A stretch of 64,000 nucleotides of DNA from Methylopila jiangsuensis (GTDB taxonomy: Bacteria > Pseudomonadota > Alphaproteobacteria > Rhizobiales > Methylopilaceae): contig NZ_BSFK01000007.1 in the NCBI RefSeq assembly GCF_027922305.1, positions 1-64,000 on the forward strand, written 5' to 3'. The notes beneath the pieces are model-generated. The model was not told the origin of the DNA and searched no databases. It was given only the letters and a program-made list of their open reading frames with translations. Positions 53,655 to 62,724 of this stretch are shown piece after piece. A program made the position numbers and the translations under genes. Every line of letters starts with the position of its first letter. Position 1 is the stretch's first letter.

Positions 53655-54911
53655 ATGACGAGCGCGTGCATGACCGCCGAAGCGTCTGGTCCAGACGAGA
53701 CGTCGCGCGAGGCGGCTGCTCCGGTCTCCGCCCCCTATGGCGCGGCGGCGGGCCAGATCGCGCTCGCGGTCGGCGGGCTCGCCATCGGCACCGGCGAATT
53801 CGCCGCCATGGGCGTGCTGCCGGAGGTGGCGAAGGACATCGGCGTCTCCATTCCCGAAGCCGGCCATCTGATCAGCGCCTATGCGCTCGGCGTGGTGGTC
53901 GGCGCGCCGCTGTTCGCGATCGCGCTGTCGTCCGCGCCGCGCCGCGCGCTGCTGATCGGACTCATGCTGTTCTTCGCGCTCGGCAATCTTGCGAGCGCGC
54001 TCGCGCCCGGCTACCTCGCCGTGAACGCGGGCCGGTTCGTCGCCGGCCTGCCGCACGGCGCTTATTTCGGCGTCGCGTCGCTGGTCGCCGCCTCGCTCGC
54101 GCCGCCGCACCGCCGCGCCCAGGCGGTCGGCAACGTGCTGCTCGGCCTCAGCGTCGCGAATGTGGTCGGCGTGCCGCTGGCCACATGGCTCGGACAGGCT
54201 TTCGGCTGGCGCGCCACCTTCGTGGCGGTGGCGGCGCTCGGGCTGCTGACGGCGCTCGCGGTCCGGATCTGCCTGCCGCGCATCGCCGCGCCGCAGGGCG
54301 CGAGCCCGGCGCGGGAGCTGACCGCCTTCCTGAAGCCTCAGGTCTGGCTGACGCTGGGCATCGCCGCCATCGGCTTCGGAGGCATGTTCGCGGTCTACAG
54401 CTATCTTGCTCCCACGCTGACCCACGTCACCGGCCTCGCTCCGGGGGCCGTGCCGGTGATGCTGGCGGTGCTCGGGTGCGGCATGATCGTGGGCAACATC
54501 GCCGGCGGCTACTTCGCCGACCGCGCGCTCAAGGCGACGATTCTCGGCGTGCTGGTGTGGAACGCGCTTGCGCTTGCGGCCTTCTCGGTCGCCTCGTCCT
54601 GGGTCTGGCTTGCGGCGCCGAACCTGTTTCTGATCGGCGGCTGCCTCGCCATCGGCCCTGCGCTGCAGACGCGTTTGATGGATGTGGCCGCCGACGCCCA
54701 GACGCTGGCCGCGGCGCTGAACCACTCCGCCTTCAATCTCGCCAACGCGCTCGGCGCCTGGCTTGGCGGACTGGCGCTGCTGTTCGGCTATGGCTGGACG
54801 GCTCCGTCCTGGGTGGGGGCCGCGCTGGCGCTCGGCGGCCTCGTGGTGGCGCTGGCCTCGTTCGGGCTGGAGCGCCGCGACGCGCATCGCCGTCAGGCCG
54901 CGTCCAGATAG
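53655..54911 (+). CDS. MFS transporter, DHA1 family (AraJ-like exporter)
   Basis: A 418-residue major facilitator with about 12 transmembrane segments. The first helix has GGLAIGTGEFAAMGVLPEVA (the DHA1 'GTGEF' motif). FVAGLPHGAYFGVASLVAA and RRAQAVGNVLLGLSVANVVG are typical of the AraJ/sugar-efflux branch. The start ATG at 53655 has CCGGAG upstream. The substrate is unknown. The end overlaps the 3' end of the minus-strand UdgX gene by 19 bases. Confidence 0.92.
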   Translation: MTSACMTAEASGPDETSREAAAPVSAPYGAAAGQIALAVGGLAIGTGEFAAMGVLPEVAKDIGVSIPEAGHLISAYALGVVVGAPLFAIALSSAPRRALLIGLMLFFALGNLASALAPGYLAVNAGRFVAGLPHGAYFGVASLVAASLAPPHRRAQAVGNVLLGLSVANVVGVPLATWLGQAFGWRATFVAVAALGLLTALAVRICLPRIAAPQGASPARELTAFLKPQVWLTLGIAAIGFGGMFAVYSYLAPTLTHVTGLAPGAVPVMLAVLGCGMIVGNIAGGYFADRALKATILGVLVWNALALAAFSVASSWVWLAAPNLFLIGGCLAIGPALQTRLMDVAADAQTLAAALNHSAFNLANALGAWLGGLALLFGYGWTAPSWVGAALALGGLVVALASFGLERRDAHRRQAASR

Positions 54912-56332
54912 GCGGCCGCCAGCCGCAGGTCGTCCACGAACCGGCCATACTCCCGCGCCTGCGCTTCCCGGTCCGGCAGGCGCAGCAGATAGGCGGGATG
55001 CACCGTGACCAGCGCCACGGAGCCATCCGGCAGCGTCTCCACGCGGCCGCGTCGCTCGCCAACCGTCACCGGCGCCCCGAGCACGGCGCGCGCGGCGGTG
55101 GCGCCCATGGCCACCACCAGCTTCGGCCGCACCAGCGCCCGCTCCCGGGCGAGCCAGGGCGCGCAGGCCCGAACCTCGTCGACCTTCGGCGAGCGATGCA
55201 GTCTGAACTTGCCGCGCGGCTCGAACTTGAAATGCTTGACCGCATTGGTGAGGTACAGCCGGTCGCGCGTCAGGCCCGCCTCCGCCGCGGCCCTGTCGAA
55301 CAGGGCGCCCGCGGGGCCGACGAAGGGGCGTCCCGCGATGTCCTCCCGGTCGCCGGGCTGCTCGCCCACCACCATGATGGACGCGTCCTTCGGCCCTTCG
55401 CCCGGCACCGCCTGGGTCGCGGGCGCCCACAACGGACAGGCGCGGCAGCCGTCGATCTCCTCATGCAGCACGGCGAGCGAGTCCGGCTGGCCCACAGGGG
55501 CCGGCGCTCCCTCAGGCGTTCGCAGGCGGGTCGGATTGCGTTTCGCCGGGGTCGGGGCCGCCTGGGTCATCGCTTCGGTCGCCTGTCCGGCCTTGGCGAT
55601 GAGAGACGGAATGAGCGCGGCCTCGGGCAGGTTGCGCCAGTACTTGCGCGGCATTTCCGACCGCATGGCGGCCACCTTCAGCCGCGCGGGATTGAAGATG
55701 CTGGCGTAATAGGCGCGCCACACATCCTCCATGGCGTCGTCGGCCTGCGCGGCGGCGCGTCGGGCGCCGGCGCCGAAGGTCAGCTCCCGGCCGTCCCAGA
55801 ACGCGGAGCGCTCCGGCGTCAGAATGGCCCACCGCATGGCGGCGAAGCGGCGGACGAAGAACGGCGCGGTCGCTTCCAGAATGTGATGCTCGGGTTCGAA
55901 CCAGGACGCGAAGCTGCCGTCGCCCGCGGCCCGAAACCGCACGAAGGCGGTCATCTTGTGGGCGTCGCGCCGCACCGCCTTGGCCAAGGCGGTGGCTCTG
56001 GCCACGTCGGGATCAGCCGCGTCGTCCAGCGCCGATCGTTCGGCTGCCACGCGCCGCAGCAGCCGGTAGCAGAGATCGAACCGGGTGGCATCGGAATGCA
56101 GCAGCGCGCGCTCCGCAAGCTCCACGAACGCGCGGGGGATGGCGCGCGTGGGCGCCGGATCCTCACAACTTTCCACGTCCTCGCCCGCGTCCGCGAACAG
56201 ATCGCCCGCCTCGCGCCCAACGCGCCAGATGACGTCCGCAGGCTCCACCTCGCGCGCGAGCAGCGACCGCGCCGCCGCGCGCCAGCCGGCGACGTCGGCG
56301 TCGTGGGCGAGCGTCACGCGCCGGGGCGTCAC
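54893..56332 (-). CDS. DUF4130-UdgX fusion, uracil-DNA binding repair protein
   Basis: A 479-residue two-domain protein starting at a GTG. The first 260 residues match the TIGR03915/DUF4130 type of putative DNA repair protein (LAKAVRRDAHKMTAFVRFRA, FNPARLKVAAMRSEMPRKYW). The C-terminal part is a family 4-like uracil-DNA glycosylase of UdgX type: a Cys pair near CRACPLW, GEQPGDREDIAGRPFVGPAG (about 320) and TNAVKHFKFEPRG. The R-loop reads KFRLHRSP where UdgX has KRRIHKRP; the histidine that bonds covalently to the abasic site is kept. It overlaps the upstream radical SAM gene by four bases and shares its LexA-controlled promoter. Confidence 0.93.
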   Translation of the reverse strand: MTPRRVTLAHDADVAGWRAAARSLLAREVEPADVIWRVGREAGDLFADAGEDVESCEDPAPTRAIPRAFVELAERALLHSDATRFDLCYRLLRRVAAERSALDDAADPDVARATALAKAVRRDAHKMTAFVRFRAAGDGSFASWFEPEHHILEATAPFFVRRFAAMRWAILTPERSAFWDGRELTFGAGARRAAAQADDAMEDVWRAYYASIFNPARLKVAAMRSEMPRKYWRNLPEAALIPSLIAKAGQATEAMTQAAPTPAKRNPTRLRTPEGAPAPVGQPDSLAVLHEEIDGCRACPLWAPATQAVPGEGPKDASIMVVGEQPGDREDIAGRPFVGPAGALFDRAAAEAGLTRDRLYLTNAVKHFKFEPRGKFRLHRSPKVDEVRACAPWLARERALVRPKLVVAMGATAARAVLGAPVTVGERRGRVETLPDGSVALVTVHPAYLLRLPDREAQAREYGRFVDDLRLAAAYLDAA

Positions 56333-57561
56333 AGGCCGAGCGCCAGCTGGCGCGGCGGCGGAACCAGCCGGTCGCGCAGGTTGGCGGCGTCGAGGACGCT
56401 GACGCGCGGGCGATGGTCGATGGTCGCCAGAAACGGCAGAGCCTTGCCAAGCGGCGCCCGCATCCGCTTCAGATCCTCGACGCGCAGCGCCCGGAACCTG
56501 CGGGCGCTGAGGATGCGCTCCACGGTGGTGCGCCCAAGTCCGGGCGTCCGCAGCAGCTCCTCGCGGGAGGCGCGGTTGACGTCGAGCGGAAACAGGCCGC
56601 GATGGCGCAGCGCCCAGGCGAGCTTGGGATCGAGCGCGAGGTCGAGCATGCCGTCAGCTTCGGTGATCTCGTGAACCGAGAAGCCATAGAACCGCATCAG
56701 CCAGTCGGCCTGGTAGAGCCGATGCTCGCGCATGAGCGGCGGGGCTTTGGACGGCAGCCGGGAACTGGCGTCCGGGATGGGGCTGAAGGCGGAGTAGTAG
56801 ACCCGCTTCAGCCGGTAGGACCCGTAGAGGTTGGCGCTGGTCTCAAGCGTCGCGCGATCGTCGCTGTCGTCCGCGCCGATAATCATCTGCGTGCTCTGGC
56901 CGGCGGGCGAGAACCGGGGCGCGCGCGCCTCCGCCTTCGCCTCCTCGATGCGTCCGCGCAGCTGCGCCATGGTCCGGCGCACCGCGCGGGCGTCCTTCTC
57001 CGGCGCCAGCTGGGACAGTCCGGCTTCCGTCGGCAGCTCCAGATTGATCGAGAGGCGGTCCGCGTAGAGCCCGGCCTCGGCGAGCAGCGCGGGATCGGCG
57101 TCCGGGATGGTCTTCAGATGGATGTAGCCGCGAAAGCCATGGTCCAGCCGCAGGGATTTCGCCACCCGAACCACCTGCTCCATGGTGTAGTCCGCGCTGC
57201 GGACGATGCCGGACGAAAGGAAGAGGCCCTCGATGTAGTTGCGGCGGTAGAAATCGAGCGTGAGGTCGACCACCTCCTTCACCGTGAAACGGGCCCGGCG
57301 CACGTTGCTCGAGGCGCGGTTGACGCAATACAGGCAGTCGAAGGCGCAGGCGTTGGTCAGCAAAATCTTGAGCAGCGAGATGCAGCGCCCGTCCGGCGCG
57401 TAGGAATGGCAGATCCCGGCGCCTTCGGTGGAGCCCAGGCCCTGCGCCTGGCCGCCGGGGCGGGCCGGGCCGGAATGACGGCGATCCGTCCCGCTCGACG
57501 CGCAGGACGCATCGTATTTCGCGGCGTCGGCGAGAATCGACAGCTTGACGGCGAGGTCCAC
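56329..57561 (-). CDS. Putative DNA repair radical SAM protein (TIGR03916)
   Basis: A 410-residue radical SAM enzyme starting at a GTG behind GGGGGAG. The iron-sulfur motif CxxxCxxC is at Cys72, Cys76 and Cys79 (NACAFDCLYC), with extra cysteines at 51 and 60. RGYIHLKTIPDADPALL and DRLSINLELPTE lie in the barrel. The C-terminal region holds a helix-hairpin-helix (RASREELLRTPGLGRTTVER), a DNA-binding fold. The family travels with DUF4130/UdgX and is predicted to act on DNA, but its chemistry is unknown. It is the first gene of the SOS operon. Confidence 0.92.
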   Translation of the reverse strand: MDLAVKLSILADAAKYDASCASSGTDRRHSGPARPGGQAQGLGSTEGAGICHSYAPDGRCISLLKILLTNACAFDCLYCVNRASSNVRRARFTVKEVVDLTLDFYRRNYIEGLFLSSGIVRSADYTMEQVVRVAKSLRLDHGFRGYIHLKTIPDADPALLAEAGLYADRLSINLELPTEAGLSQLAPEKDARAVRRTMAQLRGRIEEAKAEARAPRFSPAGQSTQMIIGADDSDDRATLETSANLYGSYRLKRVYYSAFSPIPDASSRLPSKAPPLMREHRLYQADWLMRFYGFSVHEITEADGMLDLALDPKLAWALRHRGLFPLDVNRASREELLRTPGLGRTTVERILSARRFRALRVEDLKRMRAPLGKALPFLATIDHRPRVSVLDAANLRDRLVPPPRQLALGL

Positions 57562-57589
57562 GATCGCTCCCCCTCATTAGCGTTATGTA

Positions 57590-57620
57590 TTTCGTATGTT
57601 CATTAAATGTTCTTGTCAAC
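57590..57620 (-). promoter_or_regulatory. SOS promoter of the radical SAM-UdgX operon with LexA box
   Basis: GTTC-ATTAAAT-GTTC at 57598-57612 is a textbook alphaproteobacterial LexA box (GTTC-N7-GTTC). On the minus strand it lies between a TTGACA -35 box (57613-57618) and a TACGAA -10 region 17 bp away, so LexA would sit on the promoter. The start codon is 37 bp downstream. Confidence 0.88.
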
Positions 57621-57812
57621 GTCCGCGATGTGTGATGGATTGCCGAGGCTTTGGTGGGCTGGATGGACGGAGAACGCCGGCGCGGAAGGGGCTTGGGCGG
57701 CGCGTCTCGTCGCCTGACGCCGGGGAAGGCGAGGAAAACATCGGCAGATTTTGACGTCGGCTTCGGGAAGGGCCTAATCTGCGTCGGGCGGTGATTCCTT
57801 GCGGAGTTTGCA

Positions 57813-58001
57813 ATGTACAAGTTCCAGATTTACAAGGATAAGGCTGGCGAATACCGGTTTCGGTTCATTGCATCCAACGGGCAGACGCTGTTCGGTTCCG
57901 AGGGCTACAAGTCCAAAGCCTCGGCCGTGAGCGCCATCGAGTCGATCAAGAAGAATGCGCCCGGCGCGGCGACGGACGACACCACCACGGCGGTGGCCTG
58001 A
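57813..58001 (+). CDS. YegP family (DUF1508) protein
   Basis: A 62-residue protein with one DUF1508 repeat (MYKFQIYKDKAGEYRFRFIA, then SEGYKSKASAVSAIESIKKN). E. coli YegP has two such repeats. It is small, soluble and of unknown function. GCGGAG lies upstream of the ATG. It precedes dcm by 23 bp on the same strand and may be co-transcribed. Confidence 0.92.
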   Translation: MYKFQIYKDKAGEYRFRFIASNGQTLFGSEGYKSKASAVSAIESIKKNAPGAATDDTTTAVA

Positions 58002-58024
58002 CGTTCCGACGTGTTTGGGCGGAT

Positions 58025-59185
58025 ATGACGCCGGCGATGGACGACTTCACGTTTTACGAGTTCTTCGCCGGCGGCGGCATGGCGCGCGCCGGGCTCGGGG
58101 TCGGCTGGCGCTGTTTGTTCGCGAACGACCTCAGCCCGAAGAAGGCTGCGGCCTACCGCGCCAACTGGGGCGATGCGGATCTCCACGTGGGCGACGTGCA
58201 TGCGCTGCGTCCGGACCAGGTGCCCGGACAGGCGGATGTGGCCTGGGGGTCGTTCCCTTGCCAGGATCTGTCGCTCGCCGGCGCCGGCGCTGGGCTTGAC
58301 GGCGCGCGATCGGGCGCGTTCTGGGGCTTCTGGGCTCTGATCGAGGCGCTGGGCGTCGAGGGACGGGCGCCGCGGGCGCTGGTGCTGGAGAATGTCTGCG
58401 GCGCGCTGACCTCGCGCGGAGGCCGTGATTTCGCGGCCATCGGCGAGGCGCTCGCCGGCGCCGGCTACCGCTTCGGCGCGCTGGTGATCGACGCGGCGCT
58501 GTTCGTGCCCCAGTCGCGGCCGCGGCTGTTCATCGTCGCGTTCCATGAGGCGGCGGGCGTGGGGAGCGTCGCTTCGGGGGTCTCGCCCCGGGAGCCATGG
58601 CATCCGAAGGCGCTGGTGGTCGCCCGGGAGCGCCTGAGCGACGAGGCCAAGCGCCGCTGGCTCTGGCTCGAGCCCGCGGCGCCGCGGGCCAATGTCGCCC
58701 GCCTCGACGATATGATCGAGGACGCGCCGACGGGGGTGCGCTGGCGGTCGGCGGAGCAGACGGAGGCGCTTCTTGCGTTGATGGCGCCGCTGCATCGGGC
58801 GCGGGTGGCGGCCGCGGTGTCGTCCGGCGAGCGGCGCGTGGGCACGGTCTATCGGCGCATGAGGCTGGACGCGTCCGGCGCCCGGGTCCAGCGGGCCGAG
58901 GCGCGCTTCGACGGCGTCGCCGGCTGTCTCCGCACCCCCGCGGGCGGGTCCAGCCGGCAGACGCTGCTGGTGATCGAGAACGGCGTCGTGCGCAGCCGGC
59001 TGCTCTCGGCGCGGGAGGCGGCGCGGCTCATGGGCTTGCCGGACGATTATGTTTTGCCGGCGAAGTACAACGACGCTTACAAGCTCGCCGGCGACGGCGT
59101 GGCGGCGCCGGTGGTGCGGTTCCTGGCGGAGCAGGTGCTGGAGCCGGCGCTTGGGCGGCCGACGCCGGCGCGGGCTGCGGGGTGA
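58025..59185 (+). CDS. dcm: DNA cytosine-5 methyltransferase
   Basis: A 386-residue C5-methyltransferase. Motif I is FFAGGGMARAGL; motif IV is FPCQDLSLAG with catalytic Cys79; motif VI is ENV at 122-124; motif VIII is PQSRPR with Arg165 and Arg167; motifs IX and X (AARLMGLPDDYVLP and GDGVAAPV) are intact. The target recognition region lies between about 220 and 310; the site cannot be read from sequence. The stop overlaps vsr (GTGA). No restriction enzyme is adjacent, so it looks like an orphan, regulatory or housekeeping methylase. Confidence 0.94.
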   Translation: MTPAMDDFTFYEFFAGGGMARAGLGVGWRCLFANDLSPKKAAAYRANWGDADLHVGDVHALRPDQVPGQADVAWGSFPCQDLSLAGAGAGLDGARSGAFWGFWALIEALGVEGRAPRALVLENVCGALTSRGGRDFAAIGEALAGAGYRFGALVIDAALFVPQSRPRLFIVAFHEAAGVGSVASGVSPREPWHPKALVVARERLSDEAKRRWLWLEPAAPRANVARLDDMIEDAPTGVRWRSAEQTEALLALMAPLHRARVAAAVSSGERRVGTVYRRMRLDASGARVQRAEARFDGVAGCLRTPAGGSSRQTLLVIENGVVRSRLLSAREAARLMGLPDDYVLPAKYNDAYKLAGDGVAAPVVRFLAEQVLEPALGRPTPARAAG

Positions 59186-59634
59186 CGACGGAGGCCCCGG
59201 AGCGCCGCTCGGCCATCATGCGCGCGGTGAGGGCGCGCGACACCCGGCCCGAAATGCTGGTGCGCCGCGCCGCGCATGGCCTCGGCTACCGGTTTCGACT
59301 GCAGGCGAAGCATCTGCCCGGGCGGCCCGATCTGGCGTTCCCGTCCCGGAAGAAGGTGATCTTCGTGCACGGCTGCTTCTGGCACGGGCACGACTGCGCG
59401 CGCGGCGCGCGGGCGCCCAAGACCAACGCCGAGTACTGGCGGCGGAAGATCGCCCGCAACATGGTCAGGGACGCGCACGCGCTCGCGGCGCTGGCCGATC
59501 TCGGCTGGGACGCGCTCGTGCTGTGGGAATGCGAGCTCAAGCCGCCCGCGGCGCTTGCGGAGCGCCTCGTCGCCTTTCTGGGGAAACGCGGAGCGCCGTC
59601 GTCGCAGGACGACAGCGCCCCTTCCGGCATGTGA
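59182..59634 (+). CDS. vsr: Very short patch repair endonuclease
   Basis: A 150-residue Vsr starting at a GTG within the dcm stop. SAIMRAVRARDTRPEMLVRR opens the family fold; LPGRPDLAFP holds the catalytic aspartate; HGCFWHGHDC gives zinc-binding and active-site residues; LGWDALVLWECEL closes it. Vsr nicks T:G mismatches formed when 5-methylcytosine deaminates, starting repair back to C:G. Translational coupling to dcm ties repair to the methylase that creates the risk. Confidence 0.94.
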   Translation: MTTEAPERRSAIMRAVRARDTRPEMLVRRAAHGLGYRFRLQAKHLPGRPDLAFPSRKKVIFVHGCFWHGHDCARGARAPKTNAEYWRRKIARNMVRDAHALAALADLGWDALVLWECELKPPAALAERLVAFLGKRGAPSSQDDSAPSGM

Positions 59635-59761
59635 CGCCCGTGGTCGTTGTGTCGCAGGCCGCGCGCGCGGTGGTCGAACGACCGAAATGCGCCCTATAAA
59701 GCGAATGCGCCGCGGATGGAGACGCCATCCGCACCCGCTGGTTCAAGGGAGAAGCGCCCCC

Positions 59762-60832
59762 ATGGCATCTCGCCTTCGCCCGGATGACGCGCGGCCCGCG
59801 CTGATGTCCTGCCGTCTTTCGCCCGAGCGCGAGGACGCCCGTCTCGCGACGCTGCGCTCCTACGATCTGCTCGACACGCCGCAGGAGGAGAGCTTCGATC
59901 GGCTGACGCGGCTCGGTCAGCGGCTGTTCGACACGCCGGTCGTGCTGATCTCGCTGATCGATCGGGACCGGCAATGGTTCAAGTCGCGGCAAGGGTTCGA
60001 GGCGCAGGAGACGCCGCGCGAGCCGGCCTTCTGCAACATCACCATTCAGCGGGATGAACCGCTGGTGGTGTTGGACGCCACGCGCGACCTGCGCTTTGCG
60101 GACAATCCCTTCGTGGTGAGCGCGCCGCACATCCGGTTCTACGCCGGCGCGCCGCTGCGCACGGCGGAAGGGGTCGCGCTCGGGGCGCTGTGCGTCATCG
60201 ACACGAAGCCCCGCGCCTTCGCGCGGAAAGATGTGGCGGCGCTGAACGATCTCGCAGGCGTGGTGATGGACGCTTTCGATCTCCGGCGGCAGGCGACGAC
60301 CGACGCGCTGACCGGCGTCCTGTCGCGCCGCGCCTTTCGGGTCGAGGCGGAGCGGGGGCTGGATCACGCCGCGCTGCGCGGAGGCCCGTTCAGCCTCGTG
60401 ACGTTCGATCTCGACCGCTTCAAGTCGGTCAACGACACCCACGGCCACATGACGGGCGATCTGGTGCTGCGCCGCGCGAGCGCGGCCTGCCAGGCGGAGC
60501 TCAGGGCCGGCGATCCCCTCGGCCGTCTCGGCGGTGAGGAGTTCGCGGTGGCGCTGCCCGTGGGAGAGGCCGAGGCGCTGGAGGTGGCGCGCCGGCTGCA
60601 GCATGCGATCGCGGCCGAAACGTTCGAGAGCGCGAACGGCCCGTTCCAGGTCACCGCCAGCTTCGGCGTGGCGTCATGGCCGGAGGCGGGCGCTGGCCTG
60701 GACGACCTGATGGCGTCCGCGGACGCTGCGCTCTACGCCGCCAAGGCGCAGGGACGCGACCGCTGCGTGTCGGCCGCGCCGGCGTCCCGCGCCAGCCCTT
60801 TCGCCGCGCGGGGCCGGGAGGAGCGCGCCTGA
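59762..60832 (+). CDS. GAF-GGDEF diguanylate cyclase
   Basis: A 356-residue soluble signalling protein. An N-terminal GAF domain (residues about 25-170, with LRSYDLLDTPQEESFDRLTR and DRDRQWFKSRQG) precedes a GGDEF domain (about 180-340). The active site reads GGEEF (about residue 256) and is preceded by the RxxD inhibitory site (RAGD, five residues before GGEEF), so it should make cyclic di-GMP under product inhibition. The GAF ligand is unknown. The ATG at 59762 is chosen over upstream in-frame starts inside vsr. Confidence 0.92.
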   Translation: MASRLRPDDARPALMSCRLSPEREDARLATLRSYDLLDTPQEESFDRLTRLGQRLFDTPVVLISLIDRDRQWFKSRQGFEAQETPREPAFCNITIQRDEPLVVLDATRDLRFADNPFVVSAPHIRFYAGAPLRTAEGVALGALCVIDTKPRAFARKDVAALNDLAGVVMDAFDLRRQATTDALTGVLSRRAFRVEAERGLDHAALRGGPFSLVTFDLDRFKSVNDTHGHMTGDLVLRRASAACQAELRAGDPLGRLGGEEFAVALPVGEAEALEVARRLQHAIAAETFESANGPFQVTASFGVASWPEAGAGLDDLMASADAALYAAKAQGRDRCVSAAPASRASPFAARGREERA

Positions 60833-60860
60833 CGGGCGCAGCCGATGGCGGCCGCCGCTC

Positions 60861-62666
<1,806 letters not shown>

Positions 62667-62724
62667 GGCCGCGCGGATAGCAGGGACCGCGCGACTCGGC
62701 AAGGAGATCAGGGGCCGCGGCGTC

